Assembly: GCA_016717705.1 (NCBI GenBank)
Contig: JADKFD010000016.1
Location: 1 to 64,000 of the forward strand
DNA from: Rhodanobacteraceae bacterium
Lineage (GTDB): Bacteria > Pseudomonadota > Gammaproteobacteria > Xanthomonadales > SZUA-5
Direction of reading: 5' to 3'
DNA length: 64,000 nt
In this document: positions 27,344 to 34,919 of the stretch, piece after piece
How the letters are laid out: each line of letters begins with the position of its first letter
Numbering within the stretch: position 1 is the first letter of the stretch
Position numbers and translations under genes: made by a program
Notes under the pieces: model-generated
What the model was told of the DNA's origin: nothing
The model's database searches: none
The model's input: the letters and a program-made list of their open reading frames with translations, nothing else

Positions 27344-27368
27344 AAAGGCCCGGGTCTCCCGGGCCTTT
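27344..27368 (-). terminator. ilvC: hairpin terminator after ilvC
   Basis: AAAGGCCCGGG-TCT-CCCGGGCCTTT, an 11-bp stem 35 bp beyond the ilvC stop. No long T tract follows, but the A/T closing pairs make it look like a rho-independent terminator, possibly bidirectional. Confidence 0.6.
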
Positions 27369-27402
27369 GCTGTTACCGACAACCGAAACCGACAACCGAT
27401 CT

Positions 27403-28416
27403 TCAGGCCGCCTTGTCCTGCGCACCGGCCTGCAGCCAGCTCATGCGCGCGCGCAGGCGCTTGCCGACCGACTCGATCGGGTGCGCCAGATCGCGCTCCA
27501 GCAGCGCCTTGTAGTTCGGGCAGCCGTTGGCGTTTTCGGCGATCCACTCGCGCGCGAAGGTCCCGTTGCGGATCTCTTCGAGGATCTCGCGCATGGCCTT
27601 GCGCGAGGCGCCGTTGATCACCCGCGGACCGCGGGTCAGATCGCCGTACTTGGCGGTATCGGAGACGAACTGGTGCATGCGCGCCATGCCGCCTTCGTAC
27701 AGCAGATCGACGATCAGCTTGAGTTCGTGCAGCACTTCGAAATAGGCCACTTCCGGCTGGTAGCCGGCCTGCACCAGGGTCTCGAAACCGGCCTGCACCA
27801 GTTCGGTCGCACCGCCACAGAGCACCGCCTGCTCGCCGAACAGATCGGTCTCGGTCTCTTCGGCGAAGGTGGTTTCGAGCACGCCCGCGTGCGCAGAGCC
27901 CACGCCCCAGGCCCAGGCCAGCGCGCGCGCCTTGGCGGTGCCGGTGGCGTCCTGGTGCACGGCGATCAGGCTCGGCACGCCGCGGCCTTCCTCGTACTGG
28001 CGACGCACCAGCTTGCCCGGCGCCTTCGGCGCGACCAGCGCGACGTCGACGTCCTTGGGCGGCGTGATGGTGCCGTAGTGGATATTGAAGCCGTGCGCGA
28101 ACATCAGCAGCGTGCCGGCCTTCAGATTCGGCGCCACCCAGGCCTGGTAGGCCTTGGGCTGCTCGGTATCCGGCAGCAGCATCGAGATCACGTTGGCGTC
28201 TTTCAGCGCCACCGAAGGTTCCTTCGGCTTGAAGCCGTCGGCCTCGGCCTGCGCCCAGGTCTTGCCACCCGGCCGCAGCGCCAGGGTTACGTCGAAGCCG
28301 GAATCACGCAGATTCATCGCCTGCGCGCGACCCTGGCTGCCATAGCCGAGGATCACGATACGCTGGCCCTTCAGGGCTTCCGGTTGCACATCTTGGTCGG
28401 AGTAGAGCTTGGTCAT
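27403..28416 (-). CDS. ilvC: ketol-acid reductoisomerase
   Basis: 337-residue class I enzyme of valine/isoleucine synthesis that converts acetolactate to dihydroxyisovalerate with NADPH. ATG 28416 (MTKLYSDQDVQPEALKGQ) is chosen over the longer frame. The Rossmann motif is ILGYGSQGRAQAMNLRDSG. The metal/substrate region has GGATELVQAGFETLVQAGYQ and AYFEVLHELKLIVDLLYEGG. The short class I form lacks the duplicated C-terminal domain of the E. coli type. It follows ilvD after a repeat of about 130 bp. Confidence 0.96.
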   Translation of the reverse strand: MTKLYSDQDVQPEALKGQRIVILGYGSQGRAQAMNLRDSGFDVTLALRPGGKTWAQAEADGFKPKEPSVALKDANVISMLLPDTEQPKAYQAWVAPNLKAGTLLMFAHGFNIHYGTITPPKDVDVALVAPKAPGKLVRRQYEEGRGVPSLIAVHQDATGTAKARALAWAWGVGSAHAGVLETTFAEETETDLFGEQAVLCGGATELVQAGFETLVQAGYQPEVAYFEVLHELKLIVDLLYEGGMARMHQFVSDTAKYGDLTRGPRVINGASRKAMREILEEIRNGTFAREWIAENANGCPNYKALLERDLAHPIESVGKRLRARMSWLQAGAQDKAA

Positions 28417-28462
28417 TGGGGTCGGGCCTCGGGGCAGTGGTGGTGGTTTGGGGCAAGCAGGG

Positions 28463-28590
28463 GTGAAAGGTGAAAAGGAAAACGTCAAGTGAAGCGGCGA
28501 TCCGCTCTTCTTGAGCGTTTGAGCGGGAAGCATCACGATGCGCGCGCCCATTGCCCTTCCGTTTAACGTTTCCCTTTCCCTTTTTACCTC
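28463..28590. repeat. purine-arm inverted repeat between ilvC and ilvD
   Basis: Left arm GGTGAAAGGTGAAAAGGAAA and right arm TTTCCCTTTCCCTTTTTACC are imperfect complements around a loop of about 75 bp. A fragment with the same flavour (GAAACGTAAAACGTCAAACG) lies between tolR and tolQ. Confidence 0.65.
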
Positions 28591-28625
28591 GGGCGGGCGC
28601 GCGCACACGCCCTGCAGCCAACGAA

Positions 28626-30281
28626 TTATACCGCGCCCCGATGGGTAGGCGCCCCATCGGACGCCGATCCCACCAGCAACGCGTATTTGGCGAACACGCC
28701 GGAAGTCTCGACCGGCGGCTTTGGCGTGTAGCTCTTGCGACGTTCGTCCAGCGGCGCGTCGACGTTGAGTTCGCGGGTATCCACGTCCAGCGTGATGATG
28801 TCGCCGTCGGCAATCAGCGCGATCGGGCCGCCCCTGGCGGCTTCCGGCGCGACATGGCCGACCATGAAACCGTGGGTGGCGCCGCTGAAGCGGCCGTCGG
28901 TGATCAGCGCGACCGAATCGCCCAGGCCGACACCCATCAACGCCGCGGTGACTGCGAGCATCTCCGGCATGCCCGGGCCACCGGCCGGGCCGACGTGGCG
29001 GATGACGATCACATCACCCGGATTGATGCGGCCTTCGCGCACCGCGGTGAAGGCATCCGGTTCGCCGTCGAACACGCGCGCCGGGCCGACATGACGGCGG
29101 CGATCGTGGCCGACCAGCTTGACCACGCAACCGTCCGGCGCCAGCGAACCGCGCAGGATGGCGAGCCCGCCTTCGACCTTGATCGGCTGGTCCCACGGGC
29201 GCAACACCTTCTGTCCCTCGCGCTCCACGGCGGAATCGGCCTCGGCGTGCATGCGCTGGCCGCTGACCGTGTCCCCGTCGTGCAGACGTCCTTGCTGCTT
29301 CAGTCGCTGTGCCACCAGGCGCAGGCCACCGGCCAGGGTCATGTCCGGGGCGTTGTACTTGCCGCCAGGGCTGAGATCGCCGAGCACCGGCGTGCTGCGA
29401 CTGATGGCGTCGAAATCTTCCAGCGCCAAGGTCACGCCAACTTCGCGCGCGATCGCCAGCAGGTGCAGCACCGCGTTGGTGGAACCGCCAGTGACCATCA
29501 CCGCGGCAATCGCGTTCTCGAACGCCTCGCGGGTCATGATCTGGCGCGGCTTCAAGTCCTTGCGCAGCAGATCCATGACCGCCCTGCCCGCCTCGCGCGC
29601 GGCTTCCGGCTTGCCCGGATGCAGCGCCGGCAGATCGGTGCCATCCATGCTGGCGATGCCGAGAAAAGCGAGCGCGGTGGCCATGGTGTTGGCGGTGAAC
29701 TGACCACCGCAGGCGCCGGCACCTGGGCAGGCCTTGCCTTCGAGTTCGCGGAGCTCCTCATGGCTCATCTTGCCGGCGGCGCATTTTCCGACCGCCTCGA
29801 ACATGTCGAGGATGGTGACATCGCGCCCGTGGTGCTGGCCGGGCAGGATCGAACCGCCATACAGCGCCAGGCCCGGCAGGTTCAGGCGCCCGAGCGCCAT
29901 CGCCGCGGCCGGGATGGTCTTGTCGCAACCGGTGACTACGACCACGCCATCGAAGGAATGGCCGCGCACGAAGAGTTCGATGGTGTCGGCAATCCAGTCG
30001 CGCGAGACCAGCGAGGCGCGCATGCCCGAGGTGCCCATGCTGATGCCGTCAGAGACGACGATGGTGTTGCCTTCGATTGGGGTGCCGCCAGCGGCGCGCA
30101 CACCTTCCTTGACCGCCGCGGCAAGCTCACGCAGATGCATGTTGCACGGCGTCACGTCGCTGAAGGTACTGACCACCGCGATCAGAGGCTTGTCCAGGTC
30201 CGCCGTCGTCAGCCCGGTCGCACGCAACATGGCGCGTGCCGGCGCATGGTCAGGGAAAGCCTTGATCTGATCACTTTGCAT
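28626..30281 (-). CDS. ilvD: dihydroxy-acid dehydratase
   Basis: 551-residue Fe-S enzyme that dehydrates dihydroxyisovalerate in branched-chain amino acid synthesis. Cluster ligands are in SDVTPCNMHL, VVTGCDKTIP and GKACPGAGACGGQFTANT. ITDGRFSGATHGFMVGHVAPEA is the C-terminal signature. The start ATG 30281 has GGAGG 6-10 bp upstream, but that site can pair in a hairpin. It is preceded by a valine-rich leader peptide, so it is probably regulated by attenuation. Confidence 0.96.
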   Translation of the reverse strand: MQSDQIKAFPDHAPARAMLRATGLTTADLDKPLIAVVSTFSDVTPCNMHLRELAAAVKEGVRAAGGTPIEGNTIVVSDGISMGTSGMRASLVSRDWIADTIELFVRGHSFDGVVVVTGCDKTIPAAAMALGRLNLPGLALYGGSILPGQHHGRDVTILDMFEAVGKCAAGKMSHEELRELEGKACPGAGACGGQFTANTMATALAFLGIASMDGTDLPALHPGKPEAAREAGRAVMDLLRKDLKPRQIMTREAFENAIAAVMVTGGSTNAVLHLLAIAREVGVTLALEDFDAISRSTPVLGDLSPGGKYNAPDMTLAGGLRLVAQRLKQQGRLHDGDTVSGQRMHAEADSAVEREGQKVLRPWDQPIKVEGGLAILRGSLAPDGCVVKLVGHDRRRHVGPARVFDGEPDAFTAVREGRINPGDVIVIRHVGPAGGPGMPEMLAVTAALMGVGLGDSVALITDGRFSGATHGFMVGHVAPEAARGGPIALIADGDIITLDVDTRELNVDAPLDERRKSYTPKPPVETSGVFAKYALLVGSASDGAPTHRGAV

Positions 30282-30285
30282 GAAA

Positions 30286-30301
30286 CCTCCAGTGGCGGAG
30301 G
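30286..30301 (-). promoter_or_regulatory. ilvD: hairpin masking the ilvD ribosome binding site
   Basis: On the reverse strand CCTCC-GCCACT-GGAGG forms a 5-bp stem whose right arm is the ilvD Shine-Dalgarno. Between it and the leader peptide further pairing is possible: GTGCAGG at the leader end with CCTGCAC, and CCGGGGC with GCCCCGG. This suggests control of ilvD translation as well as transcription. Confidence 0.5.
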
Positions 30302-30378
30302 CTCTGCTTCGGTCCGGGGCGAATCGCTCGGGGCCCCGGGTGCTCGTCCGAGTGCAGGGCCTTGGGTATCAAAAACTT

Positions 30379-30483
30379 CTAGGCAGCCTGCACTTGGCGC
30401 TCATGGGGTACGACTACGACGACGAGCGCGCCGACCGCGGTGAGGTCAGGGTTCAGCTTCGTCGAGGAAAAGTCGTTGTGCAT
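30379..30483 (-). CDS. ilvL: ilv leader peptide (34 aa, five consecutive Val codons)
   Basis: A small ORF, ATG 30483 to TAG 30379, encodes MHNDFSSTKLNPDLTAVG followed by ALVVVVVPHERQVQAA. Five valine codons in a row (GTC GTC GTA GTC GTA) after Ala-Leu are the pattern of attenuator leader peptides of ilv operons, where ribosome stalling on scarce Val-tRNA changes the fold of the downstream leader. It ends 98 nt before ilvD. The sequence on the other strand does not support a better gene here. I infer function from composition and position. Confidence 0.75.
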   Translation of the reverse strand: MHNDFSSTKLNPDLTAVGALVVVVVPHERQVQAA

Positions 30484-30492
30484 GGCAGCAAA

Positions 30493-30521
30493 GGTACAGG
30501 TCCGGGTGCGGGGGTTGTCAA
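30493..30521 (-). promoter_or_regulatory. probable promoter of the ilv leader
   Basis: Perfect -35 TTGACA (30516-30521, reverse strand) and a weak -10 TGTACC (30493-30498), with a 17-bp spacer. Transcription would begin only a few bases before the leader ATG. A second promoter further upstream cannot be excluded. Confidence 0.4.
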
Positions 30522-30582
30522 GCATTTCAGTAGAGCAGTCCTACCAAAGTGGGGTCCGACGGAATCTGCGAAGAAGCAAGAA

Positions 30583-30682
30583 GGGCAGGGGGCAAGGGGC
30601 AAGGGGGCCGGCTTTGGGGCGATGGTCGACCACAAAGTGAATCGAGGCCCGTTCTCCTGCCCCGGCCCGGCCCGCCGCGCTT
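30583..30682. repeat. G-quadruplex-type element between the ilv leader and kdgK
   Basis: Four G tracts (G3-CA-G5-CAA-G4-CAA-G5) at 30583-30607 and a C-rich partial counterpart (CTCCTGCCCCGGCCCGGCC) from about 30655. No ORF is supported in 30522-30757. Confidence 0.6.
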
Positions 30683-30757
30683 TCGATGTGCGCAGCTGCC
30701 GCGATTCGCGTCAAATCGCGGGTGGCCCCGCCCCGCCCCGCTCTTGGGGCCGCGCCC

Positions 30758-31777
30758 TCACCGCCGCACATGAAACCCCCGGTCGGCAACAAACGCCTCG
30801 ACATCGCCGACGCCGACGCGATTGAAGTCCCCCGGTATCGAGTGTTTCAGGCACGCCGCGCCGAGCCCGAAGTGCAGCGCCTGCGCCGTGCCAAGCCCGC
30901 TGATCAGGCCGTGCAGCACGCCGGCGGCAAATGCGTCGCCGGTGCCGATGCGGTCGACGATCGGCGCCACTTCGTATTCCGGCGTCAGCTGCATGTTGCC
31001 CGCGCGGTCGACCAGTACCGCGCTCAGCGCATGGTGGTCGACGCTGCGCTGCGTGCGCAGGGTGGTCGCCATGGTCTGCAGCCGCGGGAAGGCGGCGAAG
31101 GCGCGCGCCGCAGCGGCGGCAATGCGCTCGATCGGCGCCGGTTCGCGCGCGCCTTCGCCGAGGATCACGCCGATGTCGCGATCGCTGGCAAACAACAGTT
31201 CGCAATGCGCCAGCAGCGCGCGCAGACGCTGCGCCGGCTGGCCATCCCAGGACTCCCACAGCTTGCTGCGATAGTTGCCGTCGAAACTCACGCGCACACC
31301 CAGCCGGGTTGCCGCTTCCGCCGCATGTTGGGTAGCGGCCGCCGCGGCGGCGCCCAGCGCCGGGGTGACACCCGACAGGTGCAGCCAGTGCGCGCCCGCG
31401 AGCAGGCGATCCCAGTCGTAGGTTCGCGGATCGGCATTGGCGAAGGCCGAGCCGGCGCGGTCATACAGCACTTCGCTCGGACGATGGATGGCGCCGTTGA
31501 TCAGGTAGTACAGCCCCATGCGCCCGGCACCGGTGGCAACCCGGCGCGCGTCGACGCCATGCCGCCGCAACTCACCAGCCGCGGCGGCACCCAGGGCTCC
31601 CTCCGGCACCGTGCTGACCATCGCGGCGTCGTGGCCGAACAAGGCCAGCGATACCGCCACATTGGCCTCGGCGCCGCCAAAATGGACGTCGAAAGTGGGC
31701 GATTGCAGCAACAACTGGCGCCCCGGAGCGCCCAGACGCAGCAGCAATTCCCCAAAGCAGACGATGCGCGTGCTCAT
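30758..31777 (-). CDS. kdgK: 2-keto-3-deoxygluconate kinase (PfkB family)
   Basis: 339-residue sugar kinase phosphorylating 2-keto-3-deoxygluconate, the product of the uronate pathway. ATG 31777 (MSTRIVCFGELLLRLGAPG) has AAGGAT upstream; the longer frame would start inside the regulatory region. Family motifs are FGGAEANVAVSLALFG, VSFDGNYRSKLWE and the catalytic/anion-hole motif DRIGTGDAFAAGVLHGL. Substrate assignment rests on the neighbouring kduI, kduD and pectate lyase. It is divergent from the TonB receptor, with two operator copies between them. Confidence 0.88.
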   Translation of the reverse strand: MSTRIVCFGELLLRLGAPGRQLLLQSPTFDVHFGGAEANVAVSLALFGHDAAMVSTVPEGALGAAAAGELRRHGVDARRVATGAGRMGLYYLINGAIHRPSEVLYDRAGSAFANADPRTYDWDRLLAGAHWLHLSGVTPALGAAAAAATQHAAEAATRLGVRVSFDGNYRSKLWESWDGQPAQRLRALLAHCELLFASDRDIGVILGEGAREPAPIERIAAAAARAFAAFPRLQTMATTLRTQRSVDHHALSAVLVDRAGNMQLTPEYEVAPIVDRIGTGDAFAAGVLHGLISGLGTAQALHFGLGAACLKHSIPGDFNRVGVGDVEAFVADRGFHVRR

Positions 31778-31853
31778 CTCGACGGATCCTTTTCCCGGTT
31801 TGCAAAGATGCATCCACTTCCCATTCTGAAACACCTCTGTTACGCTTTTGACC

Positions 31854-31864
31854 ACCGGTGTCAT
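31854..31864 (-). promoter_or_regulatory. LacI-type operator, copy 1 (kdgK/TonB receptor)
   Basis: Reverse strand ATGACACCGGTGGTC. The core ATGACACCGGT occurs four times in the window, always at a promoter of the pectin locus. It overlaps TATGAT, a possible -10 of kdgK. Confidence 0.7.
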
Positions 31865-31884
31865 CATACCATCGTCGAATTGCT

Positions 31885-31895
31885 ACCGGTGTCAT
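31885..31895 (-). promoter_or_regulatory. LacI-type operator, copy 2 (kdgK/TonB receptor)
   Basis: Reverse strand ATGACACCGGTAGCA. It lies 31 bp from copy 1, about three helical turns, so two repressor dimers could sit on the same face. Confidence 0.7.
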
Positions 31896-31950
31896 CAACA
31901 GCTCAAGGCAGCGCCCATGACGGGACTGCAAGGACGGGAGGGTTCTGAGC

Positions 31951-34761
31951 ATGAATAGCGTCAAGGGTGGACCGCAAGGTCCGCAGCGTGCCGTTCTGGC
32001 AGTTGCGATCGCACTGGTACTGCAGGGTCTGCCCATGTGGGCGCTGGCCCAGAATGCGCAGCCGGCGCCGGCCGCGGAGACAACCGCGGCGCAGCCGGCA
32101 GAAGCCGACGACAAGGACGCCGTAGAGCTCGACAGCGTCGAAGTCGTCAGCTATCGGCAGAGCCTGCAGAAGGCCATCGATATCAAGCGCGACAGCACTG
32201 GCCAGGTCGACGCCATCGTCGCCGAGGACATCGGCAAGTTCCCCGACCTGAACCTCGCCGAATCGCTGCAGCGCATTCCCGGCGTGGCGATCACCCGCGA
32301 TGCCGGCGAAGGCCGTAACGTGTCGGTCCGCGGCCTCGGCCCCGACTTCACCCGCGTACGCATCAACGGCATGGAGGCGCTGACCACCACCGGCGGCACC
32401 GACAGTTCCGGCGGCGCCAACCGCGGTCGCGGCTTCGACTTCAACGTCTTCGCCTCCGAGTTGTTCAACAGCATCACCGTGCGCAAGACCTCCTCCGGCG
32501 ACCTGGAGGAAGGCTCGCTCGGCGCCACCATCGATCTGCAGGCGGCGCGGCCTTTCGATTACGACGGTTTCACCTTCGCCAGCTCGGCCCAGGCCGGTTA
32601 CAACGATCTGTCGGACAGCACCGATCCGCGCGCCGCAATGCTGGTCAGCAACACCTGGGGCGATGGCACCTTCGGCGCCCTGCTGTCGGTGGCCTACAGC
32701 GATCGGCAGATCATCGAGGAAGGCCACAGCACGGTGCGCTGGGACCGTGGCACCAGCAGCGGCGGCTTTTCGCCGGCCTCGCCGTACACCCAAGCCTTGT
32801 CCGCCGACGTGTTCCACCCGCGCATTCCGCGTTACGGCGTGCTCGGCCACGAACAAGATCGCCTCGGCGTCACCGGCTCGCTGCAGTGGGCACCCTCGGA
32901 CGCGACACTGTTCAGTCTCGACGCGATGTACGCCGATTTCGATGCGACACGCACCGAGGACTTCCTCGAAGGCATCTCCTTCAGCCGCACCGGTTCCGGC
33001 AAGCCGCAGACCATCGTTCGCGAAGGCGCGATCGACAGCCGCAACAACCTGGTTTACGGCGTGTTCGACAATGTCGACGTGCGCTCGGAGTCGCGCTACG
33101 ACGAGCTCAGCACCGAGTTCACCCAGCTGACCCTGACCGGCGAACATGAGATCAGCGATCGCTTTCGCATCGACGGCCGGATCGGCCGTGCGGAAAGCAA
33201 GTTCGACAATCCGATCCAGACCACGATCACGCTCGACCGGGTCAACACCGGCATGGTCTGGGACTATCGCGGCGACGATCGCCTGCCGTTGATCAGCTAT
33301 GGCTTCGACGTGACCGACCCGTCCGCCTGGACCTTCGCCAACGGCCTGTCGGAAATCCGCCTGCGTCCGCAGGCCGCCGAGAACACCTTCGATACCGGCG
33401 AGCTGAACTTCGCCTTCGACCTCGACGACGTGATCACACTGCGTGGCGGCCTGCTGTGGAAGCAGTACGAGTTCAAGTCTTCCGAGTTGCGGCGCGCGTC
33501 GGAGACCGTGGTTCCGGCCTTGCCGGCCGGAACGACCCTCGCCGAGCTGACCAACATCCTGCGTCTCAACGACCTCAGCGTACCGAATGGCACCCAGGTC
33601 AGCTGGGTCGTTCCGGATGCCGCCGCCTTCGCCCGCCTGTTCGACATCTACAGCAACAGCGGGATTTTTGCGCTGACCCCGACGGTAGCCAGCGCGCGCG
33701 GCAACAACCGTACCGTGGAAGAGGAGGACATGGGCTACTGGATGCAGATCGATTTCGACGAGATGATCGGCGACCTGCCGGTTCGCGGCAACGTCGGCGC
33801 GCGCTACGTGCAGACCGAGCAGACGTCGACCGGCTATGCAGTGGTCAACAATCAGACCGTGCTGCTGTCGGTCGATCGCGAATACGACGATGTGCTGCCG
33901 TCGCTGAACCTGGTGGCCGAAGTCACGCCCGATTTCCTGATCCGCTTCGGCGCCGCCAAGGTGATGGCGCGGCCGGGCCTGGGTAATTTGACCCCGGGCG
34001 TCACCGTCAGCGTCAGTGGTGGCAACCGCACGGTCTCGGGTGGCGATCCGCTGCTCGATCCGTTCCGTGCCAACACCGCCGATCTGGCCTTCGAGTGGTA
34101 CTACGGCCCCGAGTCGCTGCTGTCGCTGGCGTTGTTCTACAAGGACATCGACACCTTCGTGCAGACCTCGCGCGAAACCCGTCCCTACTACACGTCGGGT
34201 CTGCCGGCGAGCCTGCTGATCGGCACCGGCGCGACGGTCGACGACGACTTCCAGTTCAATATTCCGGTGAACACACCGGGCGGCGAGCTGACCGGTTTCG
34301 AAGTCAGCTGGCAGCAGACTTTCAGCACGCTGCCCGCACCGTTCGACAACCTTGGCACCATCATCAACTACACCTACGTCGAGTCGCAGATCCAGTACGT
34401 CACCTCGACCGGCGCGCCGTCGCTGGAAACTGACCTGACCGGCTTGTCGCAGCATTCCTACAACGCAACCCTGTACTACGAAGGCGATCGCTTCGGCGCG
34501 CGCGTGTCGGTGGCCAATCGCGACGACTACCTGACCACCGTTCCCGGCCGCAACGGCGCCGACGTCGAAGGCACCAAGGGCACCACCACTGTCGATGCCT
34601 CGGCCGGCTACAAGATCGACGACCACTGGGAAGTCAGCTTCGAGGCGCTCAACCTGACCGACGAGTTCAACGACCAGTGGGTGGATTCGATCGGCGATCG
34701 TGCTTCGGTCTATCACCACACCGGACGGCAGTACATGCTGGGTGTGCGCTTCAAGTATTGA
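31951..34761 (+). CDS. TonB-dependent outer-membrane receptor (TIGR01782-like)
   Basis: 936-residue outer-membrane transporter. A signal peptide ends near MWALAQ. The plug domain (about residues 55-190) has DIGKFPDLNLAESLQRIPGV, ITRDAGEGRNVSVRGLGPDF and RVRINGMEAL. The barrel ends with YHHTGRQYMLGVRFKY, a typical final strand. This Caulobacter-type subfamily often imports oligosaccharides. With pectate lyase, kduI and kduD beside it and shared operators, uptake of oligogalacturonides is the likely role (inference). GGGAGGG precedes ATG 31951. Confidence 0.9.
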   Translation: MNSVKGGPQGPQRAVLAVAIALVLQGLPMWALAQNAQPAPAAETTAAQPAEADDKDAVELDSVEVVSYRQSLQKAIDIKRDSTGQVDAIVAEDIGKFPDLNLAESLQRIPGVAITRDAGEGRNVSVRGLGPDFTRVRINGMEALTTTGGTDSSGGANRGRGFDFNVFASELFNSITVRKTSSGDLEEGSLGATIDLQAARPFDYDGFTFASSAQAGYNDLSDSTDPRAAMLVSNTWGDGTFGALLSVAYSDRQIIEEGHSTVRWDRGTSSGGFSPASPYTQALSADVFHPRIPRYGVLGHEQDRLGVTGSLQWAPSDATLFSLDAMYADFDATRTEDFLEGISFSRTGSGKPQTIVREGAIDSRNNLVYGVFDNVDVRSESRYDELSTEFTQLTLTGEHEISDRFRIDGRIGRAESKFDNPIQTTITLDRVNTGMVWDYRGDDRLPLISYGFDVTDPSAWTFANGLSEIRLRPQAAENTFDTGELNFAFDLDDVITLRGGLLWKQYEFKSSELRRASETVVPALPAGTTLAELTNILRLNDLSVPNGTQVSWVVPDAAAFARLFDIYSNSGIFALTPTVASARGNNRTVEEEDMGYWMQIDFDEMIGDLPVRGNVGARYVQTEQTSTGYAVVNNQTVLLSVDREYDDVLPSLNLVAEVTPDFLIRFGAAKVMARPGLGNLTPGVTVSVSGGNRTVSGGDPLLDPFRANTADLAFEWYYGPESLLSLALFYKDIDTFVQTSRETRPYYTSGLPASLLIGTGATVDDDFQFNIPVNTPGGELTGFEVSWQQTFSTLPAPFDNLGTIINYTYVESQIQYVTSTGAPSLETDLTGLSQHSYNATLYYEGDRFGARVSVANRDDYLTTVPGRNGADVEGTKGTTTVDASAGYKIDDHWEVSFEALNLTDEFNDQWVDSIGDRASVYHHTGRQYMLGVRFKY

Positions 34762-34824
34762 GCCTGCGGCCAGGCCGGAGCGCGCCAGGCGCGTTCCGGC
34801 CACCCTGTCGAATTACCCCGCAGA

Positions 34825-34902
34825 GCATCGCGCGCAAGCGCGCTCCTACAAACTTGCCGAGAGTCTCCGGCAGACGTGTAGGAGCGCGCTCGCGCGCGAT
34901 GC
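34825..34902. repeat. 78-bp REP-like palindrome, copy 3
   Basis: Arms GCATCGCGCGCAAGCGCGCT and AGCGCGCTCGCGCGCGATGC with one mismatch. The loop holds CCTACAAACTTGCCG and GACGTGTAGG. Between the converging TonB receptor and pectate lyase genes. Confidence 0.92.
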
Positions 34903-34919
34903 CCTTGCGGCAGGCCGCC

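Larger units (their letters stand above)
26895..27400. repeat. nested composite of inverted repeats after the MDR gene
   Basis: No gene is supported in these 500 bp. The outer arms are TTG-rich (GGTTGTTGGTTGTTGG at about 26905-26955) and CGACAACCGAAACCGACAAC at about 27376-27396. A middle pair, CCGTTCGTCCTGAGCGTTTC (about 26996) and AAACGCTCAGGACGAACGG (about 27201), carries its own GTCGAAGGACG hairpins. An inner palindrome of the CACGTTG family lies at 27239-27271. A terminator-like hairpin for ilvC is at 27344-27368. Confidence 0.75.

Noticed and set aside
31903..34803. 966-codon reverse-strand open frame antiparallel to the TonB receptor
   Set aside because: Mirror frame produced by GC-rich codon bias. 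The forward frame has a signal peptide, plug motifs and a typical final barrel strand; the reverse product has no family features.
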